Shown: positions 1 through 8,795, counted from the first letter of the stretch. The stretch is DNA of 64,000 bases from JANLYC01 sp963750495 (GCA_963750495.1 CAVVQV010000004.1:744001-808000); one strand, 5' to 3'. The notes: a model not told the origin generated them from the letters alone. Numbers and translations: made by a program.

Positions 1-396
1 GTCGAGCTCGTGCGTTCGCTCGGCGCGGACTCCCTGATCGACCACCTGACCACCGACTTCACGACGAACGGCGAGACCTACGACGTCGTCCTCGACGCGG
101 TCGGCCGGCACTCGTTCCGGCGCTGCCGTCGCTCGCTCGCGCCGGGCGGGACCTACCTCACGACCGATCCAGGGTTCATGTGGCACGACGCAGCAGTGTC
201 GTTGTTTGCGAAGCGGGCCAAGTTGGGGATCGTGCGGTACCGCAGAGACGACATCCTCGTGATCGCGGACCTGCTCGAGCGGGGCGAGTATCGCGCGGTG
301 ATCGACCGCACGTACGCGCTGGAGGACGTCGTCGACGCACACCGGTACGTCGACACGCACCAGAAGACCGGCAACGTCGTGCTGATGATCCGCTGA
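1..396 (+). CDS. Zinc-type alcohol dehydrogenase/quinone reductase-like (MDR) protein, C-terminal part
   Basis: Frame 1 is open from the first base of the window to a TGA at 394-396, so the 5' part of the gene lies outside. The visible 131 residues contain the end of a Rossmann domain (VRSLGADSLIDH, then YDVVLDAVG) and the typical MDR tail in which a cofactor-domain strand is followed by a 'VVDAHRYVDTHQKTGNVVL' type ending. This pattern is known from NAD(P)-dependent zinc-type alcohol dehydrogenases and quinone oxidoreductases of the medium-chain family. The catalytic and zinc-binding half is not visible, so substrate and cofactor cannot be assigned. Confidence 0.85.
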   Translation, partial: VELVRSLGADSLIDHLTTDFTTNGETYDVVLDAVGRHSFRRCRRSLAPGGTYLTTDPGFMWHDAAVSLFAKRAKLGIVRYRRDDILVIADLLERGEYRAVIDRTYALEDVVDAHRYVDTHQKTGNVVLMIR

Positions 397-459
397 GCCG
401 CCGCCGCCGCGCTGCCCGCCGACCGGCGGCTGTCGGTGTCCGCGGGTAGCGTGCCGAGC

Positions 460-816
460 ATGGCTATCGCACGTTACCCATCCTTCGTCCTCGACTGTCC
501 GGACGCCGGCGCACTCGCGACGTTCTACGGCGCCCTGCTGGACTGGGACGTCAAGATCGAACCCGACTGGGCCGAGGTCCGCGCCGACTACGGCCAGTGC
601 ATCTGCTTCCAGCAGGTGATGGACTACTCAGCACCGGACTGGCCGGGGCAGGAGGTGCCGCAGCAGATGCATGTCGACGTGATCGTCGACGACCTCGACG
701 CCGGCGAAGCGGCCGTTCTCGAGCTCGGTGCGACCAAGCACGCGCATCAGCCCGGCACGACCTTCCGGGTGTTCCTCGACCCGGCCGGGCACCCGTTCTG
801 CCTCTGTGTCGACTGA
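460..816 (+). CDS. VOC family (glyoxalase-like) protein
   Basis: A 118-residue protein of the vicinal-oxygen-chelate fold: it opens with YPSFVLDCPDAGALATFYGALLDW, has a central HVDVIVDDLDA strand and ends in FRVFLDPAGHPFCLCVD, the usual layout of small actinobacterial glyoxalase-like proteins (often Glyoxalase_6). These act as dioxygenases, isomerases or binding proteins for small molecules; the substrate is not evident. I chose ATG 460 over an in-frame GTG at 436 because homology begins there and a TAGCGT -10-like box ends 7 nt upstream, consistent with leaderless translation. Confidence 0.85.
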   Translation: MAIARYPSFVLDCPDAGALATFYGALLDWDVKIEPDWAEVRADYGQCICFQQVMDYSAPDWPGQEVPQQMHVDVIVDDLDAGEAAVLELGATKHAHQPGTTFRVFLDPAGHPFCLCVD

Positions 817-834
817 GTCAGCGCTCGGTGCAAG

Positions 835-1122
835 TCAGACGTCGACGTCCAGCCGGACGGTGACAACGTCGCCGACCTCGATGCCTTCGGCCTGCCGCAC
901 CGAGGTCTTGACCGGCACGAGGTACCGACCGTCCTTGGGGAACAGTGCCGTCTTCCACGCGGTGGCTCCGACCTGAGCGGAAACCGGGATCATGCCCCAG
1001 CCGTAGGTGACGAAGGCCGACGTGGCTTCGAGCTCACCGCACTCGTCCTCGGGCACGGTGACGAAGTGCCAGGGCGCCGGACCCTTCCAGAACCACACCG
1101 GGCCGCTGAACTGCAGGTTCAT
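835..1122 (-). CDS. DUF1905 domain protein
   Basis: A 95-residue protein that opens MNLQFSGPVWFWKGPAPWHF and continues with WGMIPVSAQVG and a closing TVRLDVDV strand. This is the DUF1905 beta-barrel pattern, a family of unknown biochemical role that is common in actinobacteria and sometimes fused to YdeI-like domains. It is convergent with the VOC gene (18 nt between stops) and divergent from the WYL regulator. A TATCGT box ends 6 nt before the ATG, which suggests a leaderless transcript. No function beyond the family can be given. Confidence 0.85.
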   Translation of the reverse strand: MNLQFSGPVWFWKGPAPWHFVTVPEDECGELEATSAFVTYGWGMIPVSAQVGATAWKTALFPKDGRYLVPVKTSVRQAEGIEVGDVVTVRLDVDV

Positions 1123-1242
1123 GCGACCACGATAGGCGCGGCCTGCCGGTAGCGCGGGCGACGAGATCGGCGGTTGTCCGTCATGGCTGCCAGGCTAGGA
1201 TCCATTCCGGACGTTCGGCCTCCGGATTGAAGGGAGCCTGCG

Positions 1243-2208
1243 GTGAAACCTGACGCGAGCCCGGCGGCACGAGCCCTGCTGGCGCTGGAGCTGATCCAGA
1301 GCAGCCCCGGCATCACCGCCGACCGCTTGGCAGACAAGCTCGGCGTCTCCGAAAGGGCTGCCCGGCGCTACGTCGGCATCCTGCGCGAGGCCGAGATCCC
1401 GATCGACTCGGTCCGCGGACCCTACGGTGGCTACCGGCTGGGCCGCGGGCTGCGGCTGCCACCCCTCACGTTCAGCGCCGCGGAGGCGCTCGGCCTGGTG
1501 ATGGCCGTGCTCGACGGCCATCACGCCGCGAGCGATCCCACCGACCTGGTCGGCAGTGCACTCGCGAAGATCGTGCGGGCCCTCCCCGAGCCGGTGGCCG
1601 CGCAGGCCGATGCGGTCCGCCGCCATACGGCGCCGGCACCTGACCGCTCCGCCGCCCGGCCCGATCCGGCCACCACGACAGCGCTCGTGCAGGCCTGCTC
1701 CAACCGCCGGCGCGTACGCCTCGACTATCGCTCGGAAGTTGGGTCGGAGTGGTCCGCCGAGGTCGAACCCTGGGCCGTCGTCGTGCGACACGGCCGGTGG
1801 TACCTGCTGTGCCAGACCTACCCCGCGGGGGCGCGACGGGCGTACCGGGTCGACCGGGTCCGCGACGTCGAAGAGCTCGATGCCGGCTTCACCATGCCCG
1901 CCGACCTCGACCCGGTCACCGTGCTCGAGGAGCACCTCGCCGTCGGCTGGGAGTACGACGTCGAAGTCGTCATCGACGCGCCGTTCCGTACCGTGGTGCG
2001 GTGTATTCCGCGAGCCATCGGACGACTCGAAGCGGTCGATCCACAGACGGCCCGGCTGGTCGGCAGCACGAGCAACCCCAGCTGGTACGCCGAGCAGCTG
2101 GCCCGCATCCCGGCGCCCTACCGGATCGTGAGGTGTCCCGAGCTTCAAGAGGCGGCGCGCACGATAGGGCAGCGGTTGCTCGCCGCCAGCAAGCCCGCCG
2201 CCGGCTGA
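1243..2208 (+). CDS. WYL-domain HTH transcriptional regulator (YafY/PafC-like)
   Basis: A 321-residue DNA-binding regulator. Residues ~10-60 form an HTH_11 winged helix (ITADRLADKLGVSERAARRYVGILREAEIPIDS) with the wing GPYGGYRLGRG. A WYL domain follows at ~145-215 and contains the name-giving motif in HGRWYLLCQTY, and then a WCX-type C-terminal domain. WYL domains are known or suspected to sense nucleic acid or small nucleotides. The GTG start has GAAGGGAG upstream as ribosome site. It stands alone, divergent from the DUF1905 gene, so an autoregulated or distant target is likely; no operator could be picked out. Confidence 0.9.
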   Translation: MKPDASPAARALLALELIQSSPGITADRLADKLGVSERAARRYVGILREAEIPIDSVRGPYGGYRLGRGLRLPPLTFSAAEALGLVMAVLDGHHAASDPTDLVGSALAKIVRALPEPVAAQADAVRRHTAPAPDRSAARPDPATTTALVQACSNRRRVRLDYRSEVGSEWSAEVEPWAVVVRHGRWYLLCQTYPAGARRAYRVDRVRDVEELDAGFTMPADLDPVTVLEEHLAVGWEYDVEVVIDAPFRTVVRCIPRAIGRLEAVDPQTARLVGSTSNPSWYAEQLARIPAPYRIVRCPELQEAARTIGQRLLAASKPAAG

Positions 2209-2362
2209 CGCGTGAGACGGGTTCGAACTTCGCACTCCATGGCTCGGAGACGACCAGCCGCCGCCGGCACGAGTCTGTCGGCGTCGAGGGCGCCCGCATT
2301 TCGAACGTCAATCCACTCGGCACCTTGTCGATGGGGGAACGAGCGATCGCTACGGTGGCGCA

Positions 2363-2692
2363 ATGGATTGCGACGACTACCAGCGTGCCGCGCTGCGCAC
2401 AGCCCGCGAGACGGATGCGCCAGACGAGTTCATGCACCTCGTTCTCGGCTTGGTTGGTGAGGCGGGCGAAATCGCCGAGAAGGTCAAGAAGCTCGTCCGT
2501 GACCACAACAGCGACCTCGCTCAGCTCGACCGCGACGACATGGCCGCCGAACTCGGCGACGTGCTTTGGTACACCGCGGTCCTGGCGAACTTCTTGGGTC
2601 TCTCCCTCGATGACATCGCACAGCGAAATGTTGACAAACTCGCCGATCGGCAGCGCAGAGCCGTCCTCGGGGGCACCGGCGACAACCGCTGA
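2363..2692 (+). CDS. MazG-like nucleotide pyrophosphohydrolase
   Basis: A 109-residue all-alpha NTP pyrophosphohydrolase of the MazG/dUTPase-like group. The metal-binding pattern is visible: EAGEIAEKVKK in the first helix (residues ~31-41) and ELGDVLWYTAVLA in the second (~60-72), which supply the EXXE and EXXD ligands. Members hydrolyse NTPs or dNTPs to NMP and PPi and clean nucleotide pools; this short single-domain form is often annotated MazG-like. ATG 2363 is preceded at 6 nt by TACGGT, a leaderless-type -10. It stands alone upstream of the tRNA-Ala gene, which is on the other strand. Confidence 0.88.
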   Translation: MDCDDYQRAALRTARETDAPDEFMHLVLGLVGEAGEIAEKVKKLVRDHNSDLAQLDRDDMAAELGDVLWYTAVLANFLGLSLDDIAQRNVDKLADRQRRAVLGGTGDNR

Positions 2693-2778
2693 GAAAACGC
2701 CCTTGTCTGCTGCGTTGAAGAAGGCGCTGGGCCGCACAGGCATGCGACAGGTTGATGTTCGCCAGTCATACTGCTGAG

Positions 2779-2851
2779 TGGAGCTAAGGGGATTCGAACC
2801 CCTGACCTCCTCCATGCCATGGAGGCGCGCTACCAACTGCGCCATAGCCCC
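2779..2851 (-). tRNA. tRNA-Ala (anticodon GGC)
   Basis: Read on the minus strand, the 73-nt gene begins GGGGCTATGGCGCAG and ends TAGCTCCA. The acceptor stem pairs GGGGCTA with TAGCTCC (one G-U). The anticodon stem CCTCC/GGAGG encloses the loop ATGGCAT with anticodon GGC, and the T arm contains AGGGGTTCGAATCCCCT. The 3' CCA is not encoded. The tRNA lies alone between the MazG-like gene and the Rieske oxygenase gene; tRNA loci are frequent integration sites, but no integrase or duplicated 3' end was seen nearby. Confidence 0.97.
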
Positions 2852-2962
2852 GCTGTGCGGTGCGCCCGCAGGTTCCGGCGGGACCGGAACCCTGGTGGGC
2901 CAGACGAGTTTAGCGGGCCCGTGTTGGCATCGCGAAATCGAGGTACCCGGCTCAGCCGAGGG

Positions 2963-4123
2963 TCACTCCGGAGACTCCCCGGCATACATCCGCGCCATCA
3001 GGCTGACGAAGTGGTAGACCCCGTCCTCCTCCGGCGCGAGCGGCCCGGGAGTGAAGCTCGGGGCCTTGATCCCCCGCTGCACGCCCTCGCAGGCGTTCCA
3101 GTCCTGCTTGTTGGTCAGGTCCCAGAAATCCACCGCGTACGACGGGTCGAAGCCCTCGGCGTCGACGGCGTCGGCCGGGAACGACCACGAGCACGAGATC
3201 CGCGTCAGGTCCGGGGTGATCGGGACGAGCAGGTGGCTCATCACGTAGTCCGGGTGGAGGCTGATCAGCAGGTTGGGGAGCACCGCGATGTACATCACGG
3301 TGTGCTGCTCCTCCTCGTCGAGGCGAGCCATCATCGCGCCCCCGCTCTTGCCGTCCAGCGACATGGTCTCCGCACCCTCGCGCAGGTCCATCCAGCCACC
3401 GACCCACGCACCCTTGCGGTCGATGTTCTCACCGCTCGTCGGCGGGCTGACCTTGCACAGCTCCGGGTGGATCATCGAGCAGTGGTAGCACTCCTGGTAG
3501 TTCTCGACGATCACCTTCCAGTTGGCGGCGACGTCGTAGGTGTGGGTGACGGGAGTCTTGAGCGTGGCTCCGTCGTAGTGGGTGACGACGTCCTCGAGCT
3601 CACCGACGTGATCGGCAAACGAACCCGCCTGGCCGCTGGGGTCGACGAAGAGCCAGCCGTGCCACTCGGTGACGGGCATCGAGAACAACCCGAAGTCGGC
3701 CTTGTCGAAGTCGCCGTGGTCCTTGAAGTGCGGAGCGTTCTTCAGCGACCCGTCGAGCTCGTAGGTCCAGGCGTGGTACGGGCACATGATCAGGCGCGGC
3801 TGGGCGGTCGAGCCGCACGGGAGGAGCTCGTGGCCACGGTGGCGGCACGCGTTCTCGAAGGCCCGCAGCACACCATCCTCGCCGCGGACGACCAGGACGC
3901 CGGACTCCCCCAGGTCGAAGGCTTTCGAGCTACGCGGCTCGGGCAGGTCAGATGCGCGCCCGATGCAGATCCAGTCGGAGAAGACGTGCTGTCGCTCCCA
4001 CGCGAGGACGTCGGCGTCCACGTAGGCCGCCTTCGGGAGCATGCGGCTCGACCCGAAGGGCTTGAGCGCCAGGGCGAGGTCGTCCTGGTCCATGGGAGCA
4101 GGCGTCAGTCTCTGATTGAACAT
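2963..4123 (-). CDS. Rieske-type oxygenase, alpha subunit
   Basis: A 386-residue terminal oxygenase of the aromatic-ring-hydroxylating family. The Rieske [2Fe-2S] ligands are C93 and H95 (CRHRGHELLPCG) and C114 and H117 (CPYHAWTY). The mononuclear iron site is in ENYQECYHCSMIHPEL (H214, H219). Length and the NYQECYHC motif resemble the group that demethylates or hydroxylates quaternary amines (GbcA, CntA, stachydrine demethylase) as well as true arene dioxygenases, so the substrate is open. No reductase or ferredoxin gene is in the window, so electrons must come from elsewhere. The start at 4123 is 6 nt behind a -10-like TAGTCT; ATG 4093 is an alternative. Confidence 0.88.
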   Translation of the reverse strand: MFNQRLTPAPMDQDDLALALKPFGSSRMLPKAAYVDADVLAWERQHVFSDWICIGRASDLPEPRSSKAFDLGESGVLVVRGEDGVLRAFENACRHRGHELLPCGSTAQPRLIMCPYHAWTYELDGSLKNAPHFKDHGDFDKADFGLFSMPVTEWHGWLFVDPSGQAGSFADHVGELEDVVTHYDGATLKTPVTHTYDVAANWKVIVENYQECYHCSMIHPELCKVSPPTSGENIDRKGAWVGGWMDLREGAETMSLDGKSGGAMMARLDEEEQHTVMYIAVLPNLLISLHPDYVMSHLLVPITPDLTRISCSWSFPADAVDAEGFDPSYAVDFWDLTNKQDWNACEGVQRGIKAPSFTPGPLAPEEDGVYHFVSLMARMYAGESPE

Positions 4124-4159
4124 ACAGTCAGACTACGCCAGGACCTGGGGGCTCGTAAA
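4111..4159 (-). promoter_or_regulatory. Candidate promoter with degenerate TetR-type operator for the Rieske gene
   Basis: On the minus strand, TTTACG (4154-4159) and TAGTCT (4130-4135) are separated by 18 bp, the same spacing as the three other promoters of this regulon, and the ATG follows 6 nt later. The region overlapping the -10 contains TGACTGT, which is shared with the perfect operators, inside a looser inverted repeat TCTGA-N12-TCAGA (4111-4132). The symmetric core is not the perfect 16-mer found elsewhere, so binding by the same regulator is a guess. Confidence 0.45.
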
Positions 4160-4169
4160 TATCCACGCC

Positions 4170-5084
4170 TCAGACTTCCCCGGTGAAGACGTCCAAGGAC
4201 TGAGTCCCGCGCTCACCTCTCGTGAGGCGGCGATAGACGGCATATCCGATGACAACGGACAGCAGAGACGCCACGAGGAGGAGAGTCGTCAAGGCGTTGA
4301 GCGCCGGCGTCGGCGCCGCTCGCGCACTGTCGTACACCTTCACTGACACCGGTTCCGTCGACGAGTCTCCGGAGAGGTAACGGACGATCACGAAGTCGTC
4401 GATCACGTCGGCGAAGACCAGCACGGTGCTCGCGAAGATCGCCGGCAGCAGCATCTTGAGCAGCACCCTGCGCAACGCACCGGCGGGCGAGGCACCGAGG
4501 TCGATCGCCGCCTCCTCGTAGTCGCGTCCGATCGTCAGGAGTCGGCTTCGGACGATGACCACCGGGTAGGACAGCTGGTAGGTGACCAGGCCGACGACCT
4601 GCCCCCACGTCCCCAGGTGCAACGGCGTCGACATCACGGTGGCGACGAACAGCAGGGCCACGGCCAGCAGGATCTCCGGCAGCACGAACGATACGAGGAC
4701 CGCCAGGTTGGCACCGGCCGGGATCCGGCCACGCCATCGGTCCAGACCCAGCGCCATCGCCACCCCGAGAGGGATCGTGATGAGCGTGACGAGGACGCCG
4801 AGCCAGAGTGTGTGGGTCAGCGCCGTGTGCAGGCTCGCGTCGCTCCAGACCGAGCGCAGGTCGTCGCCGTAGTACCAGCGCGTCGAGAAACCCTGCCACG
4901 TGGTCCGTGACCGACCCGCGTTGAACGAGAACAGCACCGCGATGAGCACCGGAAGGAGTGACCAGGCGACGTACAGCAACGTGACGATGAGCAGGATGCG
5001 CGGCTTGCGCCACGGGTCGCGCCACCAGCCCAGGACGCCGCGCGACGACCTGGGGGTCCTGCCGGCGGTGACGGCGGCGCTCAC
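4170..5084 (-). CDS. ABC transporter permease, PotC-like
   Basis: A 304-residue inner-membrane permease of the spermidine/putrescine-type (MOI) ABC importers. There are about six hydrophobic segments, starting with RILLIVTLLYVAWSLLPVLIAVLFSFN, and an EAA loop (YEEAAIDLGASPAGALRRVLLKMLLPA) that docks on the ATPase. It overlaps the upstream permease gene by 4 nt, so the two are translationally coupled and should form the heterodimeric channel. Proteins of this class import polyamines, but equally other amines, betaines and organic acids. The ATPase for this system is most likely the gene at 8796. Confidence 0.9.
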   Translation of the reverse strand: MSAAVTAGRTPRSSRGVLGWWRDPWRKPRILLIVTLLYVAWSLLPVLIAVLFSFNAGRSRTTWQGFSTRWYYGDDLRSVWSDASLHTALTHTLWLGVLVTLITIPLGVAMALGLDRWRGRIPAGANLAVLVSFVLPEILLAVALLFVATVMSTPLHLGTWGQVVGLVTYQLSYPVVIVRSRLLTIGRDYEEAAIDLGASPAGALRRVLLKMLLPAIFASTVLVFADVIDDFVIVRYLSGDSSTEPVSVKVYDSARAAPTPALNALTTLLLVASLLSVVIGYAVYRRLTRGERGTQSLDVFTGEV

Positions 5085-5992
5085 GACTTCACGTCCGAGG
5101 CATTTCGTCCAGCTCGTACGTACATCACCATGGGCACGATCGAGACCAGCACGATCAGCAGCACGAACGCGCCCGCCTGGCCGGTCTGCCCGGGCTGCAG
5201 GACCGAGTTGTTGATGAGGTTGCCGACCATCGTCGTGTCGGGTGAGCCGGACAACAGGTCGTTGGTGAAGTAGTCGCCCAGCATGGGCAGCGTCGTCACC
5301 AGCACCGACACCACGACGGCCTGCCGGCTCAGCGGCCAGGTCACCCGCCGGAACGTCTCGAAGCGGCTCGCGCCGAGATCACGGGCGGCTTCGAGGGTGG
5401 CCTTGGGGATCCGGTCGAGACCGGCATACAACGGCAGGATCATGTACGGCACGTAGCCATAGACCAGCCCGAGGATCACGGTGGAAGGTCGACCGGACAG
5501 CCAACTGGTGTGGACGTCGAAGATCCCGCCGAAGCTGAGCGCCTTGTTGAGCAACCCCTCGTTCTGCAGCAGGTTGACCCACGCCAGCAACCGCATCATG
5601 TACGAGATCCAGAACGGCGCGATCAGCGCGGCAAGCAGCAGTCCGCGGTACGGGCCGGCGAACCTCGCGGTGTAGTAGGCGACCGGATACGCGATCAGCA
5701 GGCAGAGCAGGCTGGCGATCGTGACATAGACGACGGTCCGCCACAGAGCGGGACCGAAGTAACCGTTCGCGCCCGTGATGTGGTCGAGCACGTACTTGAA
5801 CTGCGTGGTGTCCCAGTTCAGCGGGTTCCAGATCGGTACCGGCTGCCTGAGAATCGGGTCGACCCCGCCGAAGAGGATCGCCAGCACCAGGTACATCGGC
5901 GCGACGAAGAAGACCGCCAGCCATAGCGTGCCCGGCAACGCGAGGAGGGGCCACAGTCGTCCTGACCGGGGCCCGCGGCCCCGCTCAGCCAC
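5081..5992 (-). CDS. ABC transporter permease, PotB-like
   Basis: A 303-residue permease with an N-terminal membrane anchor (LWPLLALPGTLWLAVFFVAPMYLVLAILF), several more hydrophobic helices and the EAA loop LEAARDLGASRFETFRRVTWPL. It is the PotB-type partner of the permease encoded just downstream. It overlaps both neighbours: 4 nt with the PotC-like gene and 8 nt with the binding-protein gene, a tight operon in the order binding protein - PotB - PotC. Substrate class is inferred from family only. Confidence 0.9.
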   Translation of the reverse strand: MAERGRGPRSGRLWPLLALPGTLWLAVFFVAPMYLVLAILFGGVDPILRQPVPIWNPLNWDTTQFKYVLDHITGANGYFGPALWRTVVYVTIASLLCLLIAYPVAYYTARFAGPYRGLLLAALIAPFWISYMMRLLAWVNLLQNEGLLNKALSFGGIFDVHTSWLSGRPSTVILGLVYGYVPYMILPLYAGLDRIPKATLEAARDLGASRFETFRRVTWPLSRQAVVVSVLVTTLPMLGDYFTNDLLSGSPDTTMVGNLINNSVLQPGQTGQAGAFVLLIVLVSIVPMVMYVRAGRNASDVKS

Positions 5993-7274
5993 CGGCCTTG
6001 AACTCCTGCCAGATCTGGTGCCACTCGGTGTCGGTCGCCGCCGGCAACTGCAGCAGGCGCAGCCCGTCGGTGAAATAGCTCGGGAGGACGGTGGCGGTTG
6101 CGAGGTTCTCCGGAACGTACCCGTCCTTGACGAGCGATTCCGCCGTGATGCTGTTCTGTGGCGGCTGGTAACCGGTGAAGCCGAAGTTCTTCAGGGCGTT
6201 GGCCTCGTCGAGCAGGTAGTTGATGAAGTGGTGTGCTGCGACCGGGTTCTGTCCCTGCGCCAGCACGACCATGAGGTCGTTGTCGACCATGCCCTTCCCG
6301 TCCGGGGGGTACCAGTACCGAAGGATGTCCGACGACTGACCCTTCGGCAGGTAGTACTGCGCGTTGACGATGTCGCCGGACCACATCTCCGACAGCCCGT
6401 ACTGACCGGCCGGGAGATCGTTGTACATCGACACCGTCACACGAGGCTTGGTCTTGCTACGAAGCTCGAGGAGCTGGGTGCGTATGAGCGCGATGTCGTC
6501 GGGGTTGGTCGTGTTGAGGTTGTCGATGCCGTTGCGCAGCAGCACCAGCCCCATCGTGGTGTGGAAGTCGTCGATCACGGCCAGCTTGCCGGAGTACTGC
6601 GAGTCCCAGAACACGTCGTACGGGTTGTCCAGGGCGGCGATGTCCTGATCGATCATGTCGGTCCGCCACCCGATGCCCGTGGTGTAGATCGTGTACGGGA
6701 CCGAGTACTCCCAGCCCTGGTCGTACCAGGGGTCCTGGAACTCGGCCCAGACGTTGTCGATGTTGGGGATGTAGTCGTGGTTGAGGGGTCGCAGCAGGTC
6801 TGCCTGAACCAATCGGCCCAACGAGTCGTAGCTCGGCAGGTAGATGTCGAACTTCAGATCTCCCGAGGCAACCTTGGTGAGCGCCTCATCGGCATCGTTG
6901 AAGGTCGAGACCCGGACGTCGACGTCGAACTTCTTCTCGAAGGCCTTGATGACCCCCGGCGACAGGTACGCCGCGTAGTTGTAGATGCGGAGGGTGCTGC
7001 CCTTCTCCGGCATCAGGCCCGACTCGATCGGCGGGTTCTTCGTGCTGATCGGCCACTTCACCGGGTTGTCGGGGGCGGCGATGGTCTCCTTGACGCCTCC
7101 CGGCGACGAGCTGTTGCTGCTCCCGCAGGCCGAGAGGAGGCCGGCCACTCCCGGCGCGGCGATCCCCGCGAGCGCTGCCTTCAGGAGAGTACGTCGGCTG
7201 AGCTGACCACCCAGCGACGCTTGTGCGAAGAAGGCTGGATCTGACGGTCTGTTCGGACGTCTCATCGGAGCCAT
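5985..7274 (-). CDS. Solute-binding lipoprotein of PotD-like ABC importer, Tat-exported
   Basis: A 429-residue extracellular binding protein of the spermidine/putrescine-like class. The N-terminus carries a twin-arginine motif (SRRTLLKAAL, R27-R28) followed by a hydrophobic stretch and a lipobox LSAC with C50, so it is predicted to be exported folded by Tat and lipid-anchored. The body has the class hallmarks (LRIYNYAAYLSPGVIKAFEKKF, a middle YTTGIGW, and VDNDLMVVLAQGQNPVAAHHFINYLLD). The ATG at 7274 has AAGGAG 7 nt upstream. It leads the importer operon and lies back-to-back with the aminotransferase gene, with the operator at 7328-7343 in the shared interval. Confidence 0.92.
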   Translation of the reverse strand: MAPMRRPNRPSDPAFFAQASLGGQLSRRTLLKAALAGIAAPGVAGLLSACGSSNSSSPGGVKETIAAPDNPVKWPISTKNPPIESGLMPEKGSTLRIYNYAAYLSPGVIKAFEKKFDVDVRVSTFNDADEALTKVASGDLKFDIYLPSYDSLGRLVQADLLRPLNHDYIPNIDNVWAEFQDPWYDQGWEYSVPYTIYTTGIGWRTDMIDQDIAALDNPYDVFWDSQYSGKLAVIDDFHTTMGLVLLRNGIDNLNTTNPDDIALIRTQLLELRSKTKPRVTVSMYNDLPAGQYGLSEMWSGDIVNAQYYLPKGQSSDILRYWYPPDGKGMVDNDLMVVLAQGQNPVAAHHFINYLLDEANALKNFGFTGYQPPQNSITAESLVKDGYVPENLATATVLPSYFTDGLRLLQLPAATDTEWHQIWQEFKAGG

Positions 7275-7301
7275 GCCAACACTCCTTGCCGTCTCGAGTC
7301 C

Positions 7302-7343
7302 TTGTCCCTTCTCAACACCGTCGCATAGACTGAACGATCAGTC
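7302..7343 (+). promoter_or_regulatory. Promoter with perfect TetR-type palindromic operator
   Basis: TTGTCC (7302-7307) and TAGACT (7326-7331) are 18 bp apart and read towards the aminotransferase gene at 7400. A perfect 16-bp inverted repeat, GACTGA-ACGA-TCAGTC (7328-7343), overlaps the -10 box. The same repeat occurs at 10666 and 14078. A repressor bound here would cover the promoter and could also affect the divergent importer operon that starts at 7274. Confidence 0.75.
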
Positions 7344-7399
7344 AACGACATCGTGAACGACTGTGACCGCATCGTTCTCCATGACTACGAGGAGTTTCC

Positions 7400-8791
7400 G
7401 TGACCGCGTCGACGACGCACATCATCCGCAGTTCCGCGCTCGACGACGTCATCGCGGAGGAGACCAAGGTCTTCGTCGATCGCCAGCCGCGCAGCCACGA
7501 GGCGGCGGCCCGGGCCTTGCACGTCCTCCCTGGTGGGGCGACGTCGAACTGGCAGATCGCGGAGCCCCAGGCTGTCTGGATGAGCCACGGGCAGGGCCCG
7601 CGCATCTTCGATGTGGACGGCTGCGAGTACAGCGACTTCCACGGCGGCTACGGGGTCAACCTAGTCGGTCACGCTCACCCGGCGATCGTGGCCGCAGTCA
7701 GCGCCCGGGTCCGGCTGGGGACGCACTTCGCCCAGCCCACCGAGGACGCTGTGGTCGTCGCCGAGAACCTCGCTGCCCGCTTCGGACTCCCCCAGTGGCG
7801 GTTCGCCAACTCCGGCACCGAGGCGACGATGGACGCGGTCCACCTGATGCGGGCATACACCGACCGCGACCTCATCATCAAGGTCGAAGGCTGCTACCAC
7901 GGCCACCACGACTCCGTGCAGGTCTCGGTTCTTCCCGAGGCGGACGAGGTCGGTCCCGTCGACGCCCCCTCCAACGTCGCCGGCAACAGCGGCATCCCCC
8001 ACCAGATCCGGGACCTCGTCTGCGTCGTCGGCTTCAACGACCTCGCCGCGGTCGAGCGGGTGCTGACCTCGCACCCCGGACAGATCGCGGGCATGATCGT
8101 CGAGCCGATCATGATGAACGCGGGGATCATCCACCCCGACCCCGGCTATCTCGCCGGCCTGCGCGACCTCCTGCACGCACACGGTGCCCTGCTGACGTTC
8201 GACGAGGTGAAGACCGGGCTGACGGTGGGTCCGGGCGGCGTCACGCGACTCCACGATGTGCAGCCGGACCTGATCTGCCTGGCCAAGGCCGTCGGTGGTG
8301 GCATCTCGACCGCCGCAATCGGTGGAACCGACGAGGTGATGGGGCTCATCGCCGACGGACGCTACGAGCAGGTCGGCACGTTCAACGGCAACCCCCTCGC
8401 GATGGCGGCGGCACGGGCCACGCTGACCGAGATCATGGACGATGCGGCGTACGAGCACATCGCGGCCCTGCGCAGGCGGATGACGGCCGGCATCGACGCG
8501 GTGATCGAGCAGCACCAGCTCCCCTGGCACGTCACCACGGCAGGCGCGAAGGGATGCATCACCTTCCTGGCCGAACCCACCCGGAACCTCCGCGACTTCC
8601 TCACCGTCGACGACCGCTACGGCCATGCGCACTGGCTGGTTCAGCACAACGGCGGCGTGTTCCTGCCGCCATGGGGCAAGATCGAGCAATGGTTGATCTC
8701 CGTCCAGCACACAAACGAGGACGTCGACCGCTTCGTCAGCAACGTGGCGACGTTGGCGGATCGTCTGGTCAACGCCCCGGACGAAGGGTGA
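7400..8791 (+). CDS. Class III PLP-dependent aminotransferase (GSA-aminomutase-like)
   Basis: A 463-residue fold-type I PLP enzyme of class III. The phosphate-cup region (FANSGTEATMDAVHLMRAYT), the cofactor-ring aspartate D268 in FDEVKTG, and the Schiff-base lysine K296 in CLAKAVGGG are all in place. It resembles the glutamate-1-semialdehyde aminomutase branch, but the setting is a catabolic cluster, so transamination (or amino-group shift) of an imported amine or omega-amino acid is more likely than haem synthesis. The GTG start has GAGGAG upstream. The ABC ATPase gene begins 4 nt after the stop, so both are surely one transcript from the operator-controlled promoter at 7302-7343. Confidence 0.92.
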   Translation: MTASTTHIIRSSALDDVIAEETKVFVDRQPRSHEAAARALHVLPGGATSNWQIAEPQAVWMSHGQGPRIFDVDGCEYSDFHGGYGVNLVGHAHPAIVAAVSARVRLGTHFAQPTEDAVVVAENLAARFGLPQWRFANSGTEATMDAVHLMRAYTDRDLIIKVEGCYHGHHDSVQVSVLPEADEVGPVDAPSNVAGNSGIPHQIRDLVCVVGFNDLAAVERVLTSHPGQIAGMIVEPIMMNAGIIHPDPGYLAGLRDLLHAHGALLTFDEVKTGLTVGPGGVTRLHDVQPDLICLAKAVGGGISTAAIGGTDEVMGLIADGRYEQVGTFNGNPLAMAAARATLTEIMDDAAYEHIAALRRRMTAGIDAVIEQHQLPWHVTTAGAKGCITFLAEPTRNLRDFLTVDDRYGHAHWLVQHNGGVFLPPWGKIEQWLISVQHTNEDVDRFVSNVATLADRLVNAPDEG

Positions 8792-8795
8792 CGCG

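Noticed and set aside
2779..2851. Genomic island attached to tRNA-Ala
   Set aside because: No integrase and no duplicate of the tRNA 3' end were seen in the window.
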